Positions 1 to 6,847 of a stretch of DNA of 15,234 nt are shown in pieces. Within the stretch, counting starts at the first letter, position 1; each line of letters begins with the position of its first letter. The notes under the pieces were generated by a model, which had not been told where the DNA came from, did no database searches, and saw only the letters and a list, made by a program, of their open reading frames with translations. Position numbers and translations under genes: made by a program. The stretch is from positions 1 to 15,234 of the forward strand of contig DEIJ01000027.1 in the NCBI GenBank assembly GCA_002352365.1. The letters run 5' to 3'. The stretch comes from Dehalococcoidia bacterium UBA2777. Lineage in GTDB: Bacteria; Chloroflexota; Dehalococcoidia; UBA2247; UBA2777.

Positions 1-284
1 TTTCCCCCTCCAACTCCGGGTTGCTCTCCCAAGTGGCCAGATGTGATAGCTCGATCAGCTCCGTTACTTTCTGTTCCAAGTTGCGCCACTGAAAGACCTC
101 CTGTTTTAACCCAGTAAGTTGGTGCATAATCTGCTGGGCCTCCCCAGGCTCTTGCCACAGGCTGGGCTCTAGGATCTCTTTCTCTAGCTTGGCAATCTTC
201 TCCTCCTTCTTGGCGATCTCAAAGATACACCACCATAGAGGAGATGCGAGAACGCAAATCTTCTAGTCTTTCCTCTGGTTGCAT
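1..284 (-). CDS. prfB: Peptide chain release factor 2 (RF2), 5' part, with programmed +1 frameshift
   Basis: RF2 recognises UAA and UGA stop codons and releases the finished peptide at the ribosome. Only the N-terminal part lies here; the gene runs off the left edge. The ATG at 284-282 follows a strong AGGAGGGG ribosome binding site (290-297). Frame 0 encodes 21 residues beginning MQPEERLEDLRSRI and then meets UGA at 221-219. Skipping one base restores an open frame to the edge, reading EIAKKEEKIAKLEKEILEP, then LWQEP and a coiled-coil-rich stretch. This is the usual RF2 domain-1 pattern (an acidic helical start, then a segment like 'W.DP..AQ...L..LK'). The CDS is therefore complement(join(1..220,222..284)). 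It starts 26 nt after the nfi stop, so it probably ends the left operon within this window. The GGQ and SPF motifs would lie outside. The frameshift architecture makes the call secure although ordinary ORF calling misses it. Confidence 0.9.
218..234 (-). promoter_or_regulatory. prfB programmed +1 frameshift site
   Basis: Read on the minus strand, this is a GGTGGTG element (234-228), then TAT, the slippery CTT (224-222), the in-frame stop TGA (221-219) and G. In known prfB genes a Shine-Dalgarno-like element three bases before CUU-UGA pairs with the ribosome and drives tRNA-Leu one base forward, so RF2 controls its own synthesis. Spacing and order match that arrangement. The SD-like element carries one mismatch to the anti-SD core, and the base after UGA is G rather than the C of E. 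coli. Confidence 0.9.
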
Positions 285-310
285 GTTTACCCCTCCTCGA
301 TGAAAACATC

Positions 311-1030
311 TTAACTGAATAGCTGCTGTTGATATCCTTGCTCCGCTTGGTTTTCTCGGGGCAACTTTAGCTGTCCTGCGGCAGCAAGATGAGCCAATCT
401 TGTAGGTTCAGGAAGGCGATAACCTCGGCAACACTGCACTATCCAATAAACGGCAGCCTCAAGATTTACTTTATGTCCTATGGAGACATAAACTGGTTTG
501 GCTGTCGCTTTGGTGCGTAAGGCTGCTCCAATAACTTCCTCACCAGCCCTGAGGGGGGCGAAACTGCCCCGTTGCGCTTCCACCGGCTGGTGTCTTCCCC
601 AAAGGAGAGATTTGGCACAGCCTATAGTTGGCATATCTAACAGAAGGCCAAGATGAGAGGCAAGCCCCAGTCTCCGCGGGTGGGCAATTCCTTGCCCATC
701 CACTACAAGAAGATCTGGATCGATGCTAAGCTTCTGGCAAGCAGCCAAAATTAACGGAGCTTCCCGAAAGGAGAGCAACCCAGGCATATAAGGGAAGTCG
801 AGTTCCTGGGCTGCTACCTGTATTTCCGTTATAGTCAACTCAGGCAGGCGGAGGAGCACGACAGCCCCAGTAGCCACACCATATATATTTGGTGAGGAGA
901 TGTCTGTGCCAGCTATGAAACGCGGTGAGGCAACCTCACTTGTTTTCGATACCTGAGCGGCAAGGCGGCGCTGTATCTCCTGGGCTTGGGCAATAGATAC
1001 TTGCCAGCTATGCAACTGCTGAATTTTCAC
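311..1030 (-). CDS. nfi: Endonuclease V (deoxyinosine 3'-endonuclease)
   Basis: This repair enzyme cuts the second phosphodiester bond 3' to deoxyinosine (deaminated adenine) in DNA, with Mg2+. The 239 residues span the whole family. Catalytic Asp43 lies in FIAGTDIS, the strand-separating wedge is PYMP at 80-83, Glu90 lies in LLSFRE, and Asp111 lies in VVDGQGIAHPRRLG. GHKVNLEAA, then GYRLPEPTRLAH with His214, closes the core. These positions fall on the same numbers, within one residue, as the known active-site residues of the Thermotoga enzyme. The start is GTG at 1030, so the gene overlaps the 3' end of the upstream transglutaminase/TPR gene by 23 nt; the ribosome binding site is weak, so coupled translation is likely. 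The prfB start follows 26 nt downstream. No key residue is missing. Confidence 0.95.
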   Translation of the reverse strand: MKIQQLHSWQVSIAQAQEIQRRLAAQVSKTSEVASPRFIAGTDISSPNIYGVATGAVVLLRLPELTITEIQVAAQELDFPYMPGLLSFREAPLILAACQKLSIDPDLLVVDGQGIAHPRRLGLASHLGLLLDMPTIGCAKSLLWGRHQPVEAQRGSFAPLRAGEEVIGAALRTKATAKPVYVSIGHKVNLEAAVYWIVQCCRGYRLPEPTRLAHLAAAGQLKLPRENQAEQGYQQQLFS

Positions 1031-2033
1031 CAGATAATCTCGCCTCTATATCTGATACTATTTGCTCTACCTTCCCCTCGGGGAGGCCATATTCCCTAGC
1101 CACCTCATCCAAGGGCATCTCCTTCCCACTGATATATCCCTTGCATAGCAAGTACATCTCTTGGTCACTAGCTTCGATATGCATCCTATCTAACTCTATT
1201 AGCTGAATTATTTCTTGGTATTCTCTAGCCAACACTTGAATCTGGCTAGCTTCGTCTTTCAAAGCTTGGGCATAATCCGTTTGGGCATATCTCGGCTCGC
1301 CTTTATTCTCCAAAGCAATCGCTCGATTGAAATAGAACCGGGCATTCTGGGGGTATAGCTTTATTGCCGAAGTGTAGCATTCTATGGCTTGATTGTACTC
1401 TTCTTCGACATATGAGCGAATTGCTCTCTCCAGATGACGATTTCCCCAGATATAGTAGGTTAGGGCATCAAGATACTCTAGGGGCAAACCCCTTACCTCG
1501 ATTGAGGTTTTAAGCTCATGGTAAGTTGCCTCCTTTATCTTCCACTCACCCTGCTCCTTGATCTGAAGGATCACCTTACGGTGATTTATCTTCTTTGAGC
1601 CATACCACAGGTCGACAAGTTGCCAACTCCGATTGGATAAGTTGAGGATATTGATCGGATGGGGTACATATCTGCCGGCATTATCGACAACTACATCGGC
1701 AACACCCATAGCTAGACCGAATTTTGCCCCCAAGGCATTAAGTAACTTTGTATAACCGAGGCAATCAGCCTCTCTCAAGATCAGCACATCGTCTAGTTCA
1801 AATGCCCTTCCTCGCTTTATGTTTCCCCTTATCAAGATATATAACCAGTCTAAAACCCCAAGTTCTATCCTTGACCTCTCCTCAACATCAGCTATTTTGG
1901 CCATCTCCTCCTCTAGCCGCCCGGCAATATCTTCGAGAGCCGAATCAACCCCACAAATAGCGCTTAATTCTGGGGGGATTTGTGGCCGGAACCAACTCTT
2001 GTCTATCTGGGCCAAGGCAATGCCTTCAGTCAT
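1008..2033 (-). CDS. Transglutaminase-like (SirB1-type) protein with TPR repeats
   Basis: Probably a cytoplasmic 341-residue protein; its biochemical role is unknown. Residues about 50-150 resemble the transglutaminase-like/SirB1 fold. Cys91 lies in READCLGY, His125 in YVPHPINI and Asp141 in QLVDLWYG, giving a complete Cys-His-Asp set in the expected order and setting. Residues about 200-265 form at least one clear TPR (EEEYNQAIECYTSAIKLYPQ, then ARFYFNRAIALENKG). The last 35 residues (PLDEVAREYGLPEGKVEQIV) look like a small helix-turn-helix. The frame is open up to a TTG at 2138, but that would overlap the upstream flavoprotein gene by 91 nt. The ATG at 2033 lies 14 nt after that gene's stop and 10 nt after AGAGG, so I prefer it. 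No signal peptide is seen. Substrate-bearing function is an inference; SirB1 proteins themselves are poorly characterised. Confidence 0.75.
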   Translation of the reverse strand: MTEGIALAQIDKSWFRPQIPPELSAICGVDSALEDIAGRLEEEMAKIADVEERSRIELGVLDWLYILIRGNIKRGRAFELDDVLILREADCLGYTKLLNALGAKFGLAMGVADVVVDNAGRYVPHPINILNLSNRSWQLVDLWYGSKKINHRKVILQIKEQGEWKIKEATYHELKTSIEVRGLPLEYLDALTYYIWGNRHLERAIRSYVEEEYNQAIECYTSAIKLYPQNARFYFNRAIALENKGEPRYAQTDYAQALKDEASQIQVLAREYQEIIQLIELDRMHIEASDQEMYLLCKGYISGKEMPLDEVAREYGLPEGKVEQIVSDIEARLSGENSAVA

Positions 2034-2047
2034 CTTTGAGAAACCTC

Positions 2048-3217
2048 TCAGCGGTCTTTGAACGGGGCGCGGAGCATTTGAAGCATACCACGCGGGATAA
2101 GATGTCTCAGCCCATTCAGTATTAGGCGACTGTGCCAATCGAAGGAGAAATCCTTGGCATTCAACAAGGTGTCATGGATACCACTGGAGCAGATTAGGTG
2201 GAATATCTTTTCAATCTGCCCATCGCTGAGTCGCTCAAATGATCGGCGCGCCCAATAGTCAATCCTTAGCTCGGTGGATAGTTTGCTGTGCCATCCCTTC
2301 TCATAGCGGGCGAATATCTTGGGGGAAAAATTGCCGCTCGAGAGTGCCTGATGAAGCACATCAGCGGCTATTTGGGCACAAAGGAGATCGTAGTATATCC
2401 CTCCGCCGGTGGTCGGCTTCGTTTGTCCTGCCGCATCCCCCACCACTATTATCCTCTCTCTATAGGTTTTAGGCAATGGCCTGAGGGGGACACCCCCATA
2501 GCTTATCCTGGCAGTGCTTGCTTCGATCTTCCCCTGCTTTGAGAGATGAGAGAGGAAATCCTTCAAATATAAACCGGGGCGGTGGCGGGAAAGGAGCCCG
2601 GCTAATGCCTTCCCCTCAGAAGTAGGAACAAGCCAGGCAAAGAATCCCGGGGCAAACTTGCTGCCCAAATACACCTCTACTTCATTCGTTTCATTTATCG
2701 CCGCTACCTCCGCCTGGGCTCCAATAACAAAGTCAGCCACTCTGCCCAGTTTCAGCTTTTGTCCCAGGGTCGAGCCAAAGCCAGAGGCGATAACCGCTGT
2801 TTTCCCCACCAAATCCTCACCTGAAGTCTCCAGTTGAACAAAGTCCTTTTCTACGCCGATACTCCTCACTCGAGCGCCTAACAAATACTCTGCCCCCTGT
2901 TCTTGGGCCCTCTTGGCCAAGGTGAGATCAAAGGCGGGGCGGTCAACTATGTAGGCTGGAGCGGTTTCCCTCTCGACCCTGAGAGATTCCCCCCCAGGGG
3001 AGAGGAACTTAGCCGAAGCTGCCTCCCTCAGGATAACGCTCTTATCGATAGAGAAGATATCAAAGCATTCCCTCCCAATGATACCAGTGCAGCAAACTAG
3101 CTGCCCCACCTTTTCATGTTGCTCCGCGACCAGCACTTTATATCCTAAAGCGGCGAGCCTTTGGGCAGCATAGCTCCCTGAAGGACCAGCACCAATTATA
3201 ATCACATCATATAGCAT
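2048..3217 (-). CDS. FAD-dependent oxidoreductase, geranylgeranyl reductase family
   Basis: A flavoprotein of 389 residues. Residues 3-14 (YDVIIIGAGPSG) form the N-terminal Rossmann FAD-binding motif, AEQ at 31-33 caps the second strand, and VVGDAAGQTKPTTGGGIYY at 258-276 is the second FAD/flavin-ring motif typical of geranylgeranyl reductases. GFFAWLVP at 191-198 corresponds to the family's substrate-side signature. A Cys pair (42-43, QLVCCTGIIG) is the family's CxG-like region. The family saturates isoprenoid chains of chlorophyll, archaeal lipid or quinone precursors; the actual substrate here cannot be told. The frame is open to an ATG at 3265, but the ATG at 3217 overlaps the upstream stop as TGATG and begins just before the FAD motif, so it is the likely start through translational coupling. 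Confident on family, not on substrate. Confidence 0.88.
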   Translation of the reverse strand: MLYDVIIIGAGPSGSYAAQRLAALGYKVLVAEQHEKVGQLVCCTGIIGRECFDIFSIDKSVILREAASAKFLSPGGESLRVERETAPAYIVDRPAFDLTLAKRAQEQGAEYLLGARVRSIGVEKDFVQLETSGEDLVGKTAVIASGFGSTLGQKLKLGRVADFVIGAQAEVAAINETNEVEVYLGSKFAPGFFAWLVPTSEGKALAGLLSRHRPGLYLKDFLSHLSKQGKIEASTARISYGGVPLRPLPKTYRERIIVVGDAAGQTKPTTGGGIYYDLLCAQIAADVLHQALSSGNFSPKIFARYEKGWHSKLSTELRIDYWARRSFERLSDGQIEKIFHLICSSGIHDTLLNAKDFSFDWHSRLILNGLRHLIPRGMLQMLRAPFKDR

Positions 3218-5913
3218 CAGGCCCGCACCATAGGGCGGCTGCCCACACCGAGGCTGGCACGCCATAACTCTTCCAATCCATCCATGTCGAAGCCATAAAC
3301 CCGCTCCAAGGCAGCATCGCAGCTACTGCCCTGCTTGAATACACCCAATAACTCGGCTATCTTGTCCCGACCATAGCTATCAATAAGAAACTTGACTAGG
3401 CTATAGCTTTCGGCATAGCAAAGGCTAGCCTGTTCAGGGTCAGTTGGGAAGTTGCCGCACAGGCTCTGTACTGAAATAAGGCTATCTTGGGAGATTGCCT
3501 GATTGAGTACGAACTCGAGTGAAGCACCTAATTCCCCTTCGGCATACATCGACAACCCCTCATTTAGCCAGGTAGGTAAATAACTATAGGGGTTGAAGGT
3601 CATTTGATAGGTCACCAGATGTGCTAGCTCATGGGCTATCGTCCTTTTTCCCCAAGCCAAGTTATTTGGGGTAATACCAATGGCGATGATGCCATATTCG
3701 ACGAAGGCAACACCACCGGTCCACTCCTGGGGAAATATCAGTGCTCCACGCAGGTCACCGTAGTTGGCATAGATATAAATCCTGACTGGTCTTTCCAGAC
3801 GAGCCCCGGTATCTTTGGCCAGTCTATCTAGTGCCCCAAGGGCAGCATCAAGGAGTGTCTCGGCAAAAGACGAGCTACCTTGATACCAAAATAGACTCAC
3901 CTGGCCGACCTCAAGAGTCCGCCAAGCATAGCGGTTATCCTCAAATCTGACGGTGTCCATATCGGTCTCCAGTTCGCCACCGGCAGCATCCTCTATCAGC
4001 CACTTATAGTCTATCTTCGCCCCTGGTGGCAAGCTGCTCTTTCTGGTATCCCATGTCCAGCTCGCCTCCACCCTGCGGGCTGGGGTGAATTTGGGACGAA
4101 TTTCGGCAATAAGTGGGGCGTAACTTATTTTATTGACCTTGTAGCGAAGCGCGATATCAGTGATATTGACATCGCTCTCAGCCTCTAGATTGAAGGTGAG
4201 TGCAGTGGGGAATTCTACCTTAGTAGTGGTGGAGAGTGCCCTGATCTGCCCTGGGTCGGGCGAATAACTGGTAGCAGTAGCCAAAGGCATCCTGATTTGG
4301 GTCGAAATGGAAACATATTTGAGAAAAGGAATCGGCATGGGGGGGGCGATAAAGCCCTTGACATAGGGTTTGACCAGCAGGTAATCAACGGAAAAGAACA
4401 GCGGTAAGCAGGCAGCATCGTCAACGATTTTCTGCTCAATTTTTTGGTACATCCTCATCCGGGTGGTCGCATCCTGTTCGACCCGTGCTTGCTCTAACCA
4501 GGCATCCACTTGGGGGTCACTGTATTCACCAGCATTCTCTTCACTTCCAGAGTGAAACAGGATATCCAGGAAGTTTTGCGGGTCGGGGTAGTCGGCAACC
4601 CAGCCAGAGTCGAAGATTTCATCTTTTTCTTCCTTGAGCACCTGATAATAACTTTCCGGATCGAGCTGCCTTACTTGCACCCCCACCCCGAGATTTTGCC
4701 GCCACATGTTTATCAGCGCCGCATTAAGAGGCAAGATCTCACCATATCCAGAAGTGATGAAGGTAATTGGTGGTAGGGAAGATGGATCTTTGTACTTCGA
4801 CTCACGGATCAATTCCCTTGCCCGATCGGGGTCGAAGCTCAACCCTTTGATCTTCTCATTGTAGCCAGGCATGCTTGGGGGAAGAATGCCATCAGCACGC
4901 TCCTCCATTCCTTTAAGCAGTAGGTCGATTATCTTGTCCTTATCTATAGCGTGGCAGAACGCCTGGCGAATCTTAGCATCATCAAAAGGAGGCTTCGTGG
5001 CATTGAAGCCGAGGTAGGATAGACTGAGTTGGGGGCTAATAACCAACTCCTTGTTTAGGGGATTTTGGAGGTCGAGCACCCTATCTATATCACCTAAATA
5101 GACACCGGCAATGTCAATCTTACCCCTCTCATACAATTGCATCGGAATCCCAGCCCAAATTCGAAAGATGACCTGGCTGACTTTAGCCAGCTCTTGGTAA
5201 TAAAATCTATTGCGTTCGAGGATAAGAAGCCTACCCTTTTGCCATTGTTTAAGCTTGAATGGGCCAGTCCCATTAGGGTTATGCCACCACTCTGGGCCCG
5301 ATCCCACATTAGCCCTATCGACCACAAAGGCAGTGTGATGGGCGAGCTTAGCCAAGAAGTAAGCTTTGGGGGCATCGATAGTGATCTGAAGAGTATAGGG
5401 GTTGGCTACCTTAACCCCGCTTATTTCTGTTGCCTTACCAGCCAATACCTCCTTCGCCCCGACGATATCGCCAAGATAGGTCTCAGCAGTAGGAGACTTG
5501 GTTCTGGGGTTGCAAGCACGTTCCAGGGAATACTTGAAATCACTTGCGGTAACCTCTTTCCAGTTATGGAACCTCACCTCGCGACGCAGATAAAAGGTAT
5601 ATGTTTTACCATCCTGACTTACTGTCCACCTTTGAGCAATGTCGGGCACGACTTGAAGGTTGGGGTCGATGGTGACCAAGCCGCTGAAGATTTCATTGAT
5701 ATAGGCTGCTGAGTTAGTTTCCCGGGCTATGGCTGGGTCTAAGGTTATCGGGTCAATACCAAACAAATTCAGCGATGCTCGCTGGTGGGCTTGCTCCGGT
5801 GTTGATACCGGGGGCATTTCGACCCCAGCCGATTTCGTCCCATAAGCAGCGCTAGTCATCCCCACCAATACAATCAGCGCAACAACTAGATAGTTCAATA
5901 TCCTCCTGTTCAT
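3217..5913 (-). CDS. Secreted fusion: ABC solute-binding protein (family 5) plus peptidase-MA-like gluzincin
   Basis: A single uninterrupted 898-residue frame. Residues 1-25 are a signal peptide (MNRRILNYLVVALIVLVG, then TSAAYG) with no lipobox cysteine, so the product is probably exported and freed or held by partners. Residues about 45-540 form a family-5 extracellular solute-binding protein, the dipeptide/oligopeptide/nickel type: ITLDPAIARETNSAAYINEIFSGL, FRLKQW-like GPFKLKQWQKGR, and AFCHAIDKDKI. Residues about 545-660 resemble the Ig-like domain that precedes peptidase-MA proteins. Residues about 680-898 hold HELAH at 761-765 and WLNEGLSMYAEG with Glu785, which is the HExxH...E zinc site of a gluzincin peptidase. 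No permease or ATPase genes are adjacent, so it may bind peptides and cleave them rather than feed a transporter; that is inference. The ATG at 5919 is only 3 nt from AAGGAGG, while the in-frame ATG at 5913 is 9 nt away, so 5913 is preferred. Confidence 0.88.
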   Translation of the reverse strand: MNRRILNYLVVALIVLVGMTSAAYGTKSAGVEMPPVSTPEQAHQRASLNLFGIDPITLDPAIARETNSAAYINEIFSGLVTIDPNLQVVPDIAQRWTVSQDGKTYTFYLRREVRFHNWKEVTASDFKYSLERACNPRTKSPTAETYLGDIVGAKEVLAGKATEISGVKVANPYTLQITIDAPKAYFLAKLAHHTAFVVDRANVGSGPEWWHNPNGTGPFKLKQWQKGRLLILERNRFYYQELAKVSQVIFRIWAGIPMQLYERGKIDIAGVYLGDIDRVLDLQNPLNKELVISPQLSLSYLGFNATKPPFDDAKIRQAFCHAIDKDKIIDLLLKGMEERADGILPPSMPGYNEKIKGLSFDPDRARELIRESKYKDPSSLPPITFITSGYGEILPLNAALINMWRQNLGVGVQVRQLDPESYYQVLKEEKDEIFDSGWVADYPDPQNFLDILFHSGSEENAGEYSDPQVDAWLEQARVEQDATTRMRMYQKIEQKIVDDAACLPLFFSVDYLLVKPYVKGFIAPPMPIPFLKYVSISTQIRMPLATATSYSPDPGQIRALSTTTKVEFPTALTFNLEAESDVNITDIALRYKVNKISYAPLIAEIRPKFTPARRVEASWTWDTRKSSLPPGAKIDYKWLIEDAAGGELETDMDTVRFEDNRYAWRTLEVGQVSLFWYQGSSSFAETLLDAALGALDRLAKDTGARLERPVRIYIYANYGDLRGALIFPQEWTGGVAFVEYGIIAIGITPNNLAWGKRTIAHELAHLVTYQMTFNPYSYLPTWLNEGLSMYAEGELGASLEFVLNQAISQDSLISVQSLCGNFPTDPEQASLCYAESYSLVKFLIDSYGRDKIAELLGVFKQGSSCDAALERVYGFDMDGLEELWRASLGVGSRPMVRA

Positions 5914-5936
5914 CACCATGTGCCTCCTTATTTAAT

Positions 5937-6105
5937 ACCCCATGAAAAATTCACTTTGCTCCTTGCACCCAGTCAAATCAGAGATTTTTCTGGGTGGATT
6001 TCATGGGGTCCCGGAAATCAAAAGGGCAGATCTAGGACCTCCCCACCAAGCTCCCATCAAATCTAAGATTCTGATGGGGCCCCTAAATACAGAGCTTTTC
6101 AGGGG
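5937..6105 (-). promoter_or_regulatory. Three tandem stem-loops in the leader of the binding-protein/peptidase gene
   Basis: Three consecutive inverted repeats, each closed by a C-run and G-run. First, an 11-bp stem pairs 5937-5947 with 5999-6009 (ACCCCATGAAA/TTTCATGGGGT) and encloses an inner hairpin, CACCCAG (5966-5972) with CTGGGTG (5990-5996), continued by AAATC/GATTT. Second, CCCATCAAATC (6053-6063) pairs with GATT-c-TGATGGG (6067-6078), leaving a 3-nt loop. Third, CCCCTAAA (6080-6087) pairs with TTT-c-AGGGG (6097-6105). The inner first hairpin and the second share the arm pattern CCCA(G)TCAAATC. All lie between the probable minus-strand promoter and the ribosome binding site at 5923-5929, so they would be part of that mRNA. 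They do not resemble a riboswitch I know, and none is followed by a U-run typical of an intrinsic terminator. Confidence 0.55.
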
Positions 6106-6149
6106 TAACTATTCAGTATCACTGCTTAGCTTCCCGATGGTTATGGTAC

Positions 6150-6178
6150 ATTATAAACCGAGCATGCCTTTCAAACAA
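6150..6178 (-). promoter_or_regulatory. Probable sigma70-type promoter for the left operon
   Basis: On the minus strand, a perfect -10 box TATAAT (6155-6150) lies 17 nt after TTGTTT (6178-6173), which matches the -35 consensus at three of six bases. Transcription would start near 6143, about 230 nt before the coding start, placing the three stem-loops in the leader. Confidence 0.45.
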
Positions 6179-6193
6179 GCTCACCCAGCTCAC

Positions 6194-6222
6194 TTGACAG
6201 GGGGATGCGTTACTGGTAAATT
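6194..6222 (+). promoter_or_regulatory. Probable sigma70-type promoter for the cobO operon
   Basis: A perfect -35 box TTGACA (6194-6199) is followed after 17 nt by TAAATT (6217-6222), a four-of-six match to the -10 box. It lies about 57 nt before the cobO ATG and back to back with the minus-strand promoter, whose -35 box is only 15 bp away, so one regulator could influence both operons. Confidence 0.5.
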
Positions 6223-6251
6223 TGAAAATAGCTTAGGGATTGTCCTCATAG

Positions 6252-6272
6252 CTCAGAGAGGTTTTCTGAGGT
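6252..6272 (+). promoter_or_regulatory. cobO ribosome binding site within a short hairpin
   Basis: CTCAGA (6252-6257) can pair with TCTGAG (6265-6270). The 3' arm contains most of the GAGGT ribosome binding site (6268-6272), which sits 6 nt before the ATG at 6279. The spacing selects this ATG over the in-frame TTG at 6276. A 6-bp stem is only weak evidence that translation is restrained. Confidence 0.35.
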
Positions 6273-6278
6273 AGTTTG

Positions 6279-6797
6279 ATGACAGGCCTGGTGGAGGTTT
6301 TTACCGGCAATGGCAAAGGAAAGACCGCAGCAGCGCTGGGGATTGTCTTGCGAGCCCTAGGGCATGGCCTAAGAGTTTGTATTGTCTATTTTATGAAGGG
6401 CGACTACCCCTATGGGGAGCAAAAAATTTTAGCTCAATTGCCAAATGCTAGCCTGGTCCGATTTGGGCAGATAAGTTTTGTTGATCCTCTAAATGTGAAG
6501 GAGGAGGAAAAGGAGCAGGCAAGGGGAGCACTTTTGGCAGCCCGCGAAGCTATGTTCAGCGGTAATTATGACATCATAGTACTGGATGAGGCAAATTTGG
6601 CAGCAGCTTGGAAGTTAGTGGATGTAGGTGACATCGTCGAGGTAATTAAACAAAAGCCTAGAGATGTGGAGCTTATCCTTACTGGACGCTATGCTGATGA
6701 TAAGCTCATCGAGTTAGCAGATTTGGTGACCGAGATGGTGGAGATCAAGCATCCCTATAAGAAAGGGGTGTTATCGCGGGAGGGGATTGATTATTAG
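6279..6797 (+). CDS. cobO: Cob(I)yrinic acid a,c-diamide / cob(I)alamin adenosyltransferase (CobO/BtuR type)
   Basis: This enzyme transfers the 5'-deoxyadenosyl group of ATP to the cobalt of a reduced corrinoid, making adenosylcobalamin in de novo synthesis or salvage. The 172 residues show the P-loop GNGKGKTA at 10-17 right after the first strand (VEVFTG), the Walker-B-like IIVLDEAN at 99-106, LILTGR at 132-137 and a GIDY terminus typical of the CobO/CobP/BtuR family. Length is normal for the family. It is the first gene of the plus-strand operon, followed after 50 nt by an adenosylcobalamin-dependent mutase, so its job is probably to supply or repair that enzyme's cofactor. No other corrin synthesis gene is nearby. 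The ATG at 6279 is chosen for its ribosome binding site spacing. Confidence 0.93.
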   Translation: MTGLVEVFTGNGKGKTAAALGIVLRALGHGLRVCIVYFMKGDYPYGEQKILAQLPNASLVRFGQISFVDPLNVKEEEKEQARGALLAAREAMFSGNYDIIVLDEANLAAAWKLVDVGDIVEVIKQKPRDVELILTGRYADDKLIELADLVTEMVEIKHPYKKGVLSREGIDY

Positions 6798-6847
6798 AGG
6801 GCGTCAACAAGGAGGCAAATTGTGGCAATAAAAGGAGCGGTGAGAGT

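Noticed and set aside
2034..2138. N-terminal extension of the transglutaminase/TPR protein from TTG 2138
   Set aside because: Overlaps the flavoprotein gene by 91 nt. The ATG at 2033 has its own ribosome binding site and natural spacing.
5137..5712. Plus-strand open frame of 191 codons
   Set aside because: Lies antisense within the well-supported binding-protein domain; its composition looks like the complement of that gene.
5942..6274. Plus-strand open frame of 110 codons in the divergent intergenic region
   Set aside because: No ribosome binding site, no recognisable domain, runs through the stem-loop cluster and across both promoter candidates. Its start codon is part of the inverted repeat CCCCATGAAA.
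5920..6278. Cobalamin riboswitch upstream of cobO
   Set aside because: No B12-box or the conserved flanking helices could be found on either strand. The stem-loops present lie upstream of the cobO promoter and belong to the opposite transcript.
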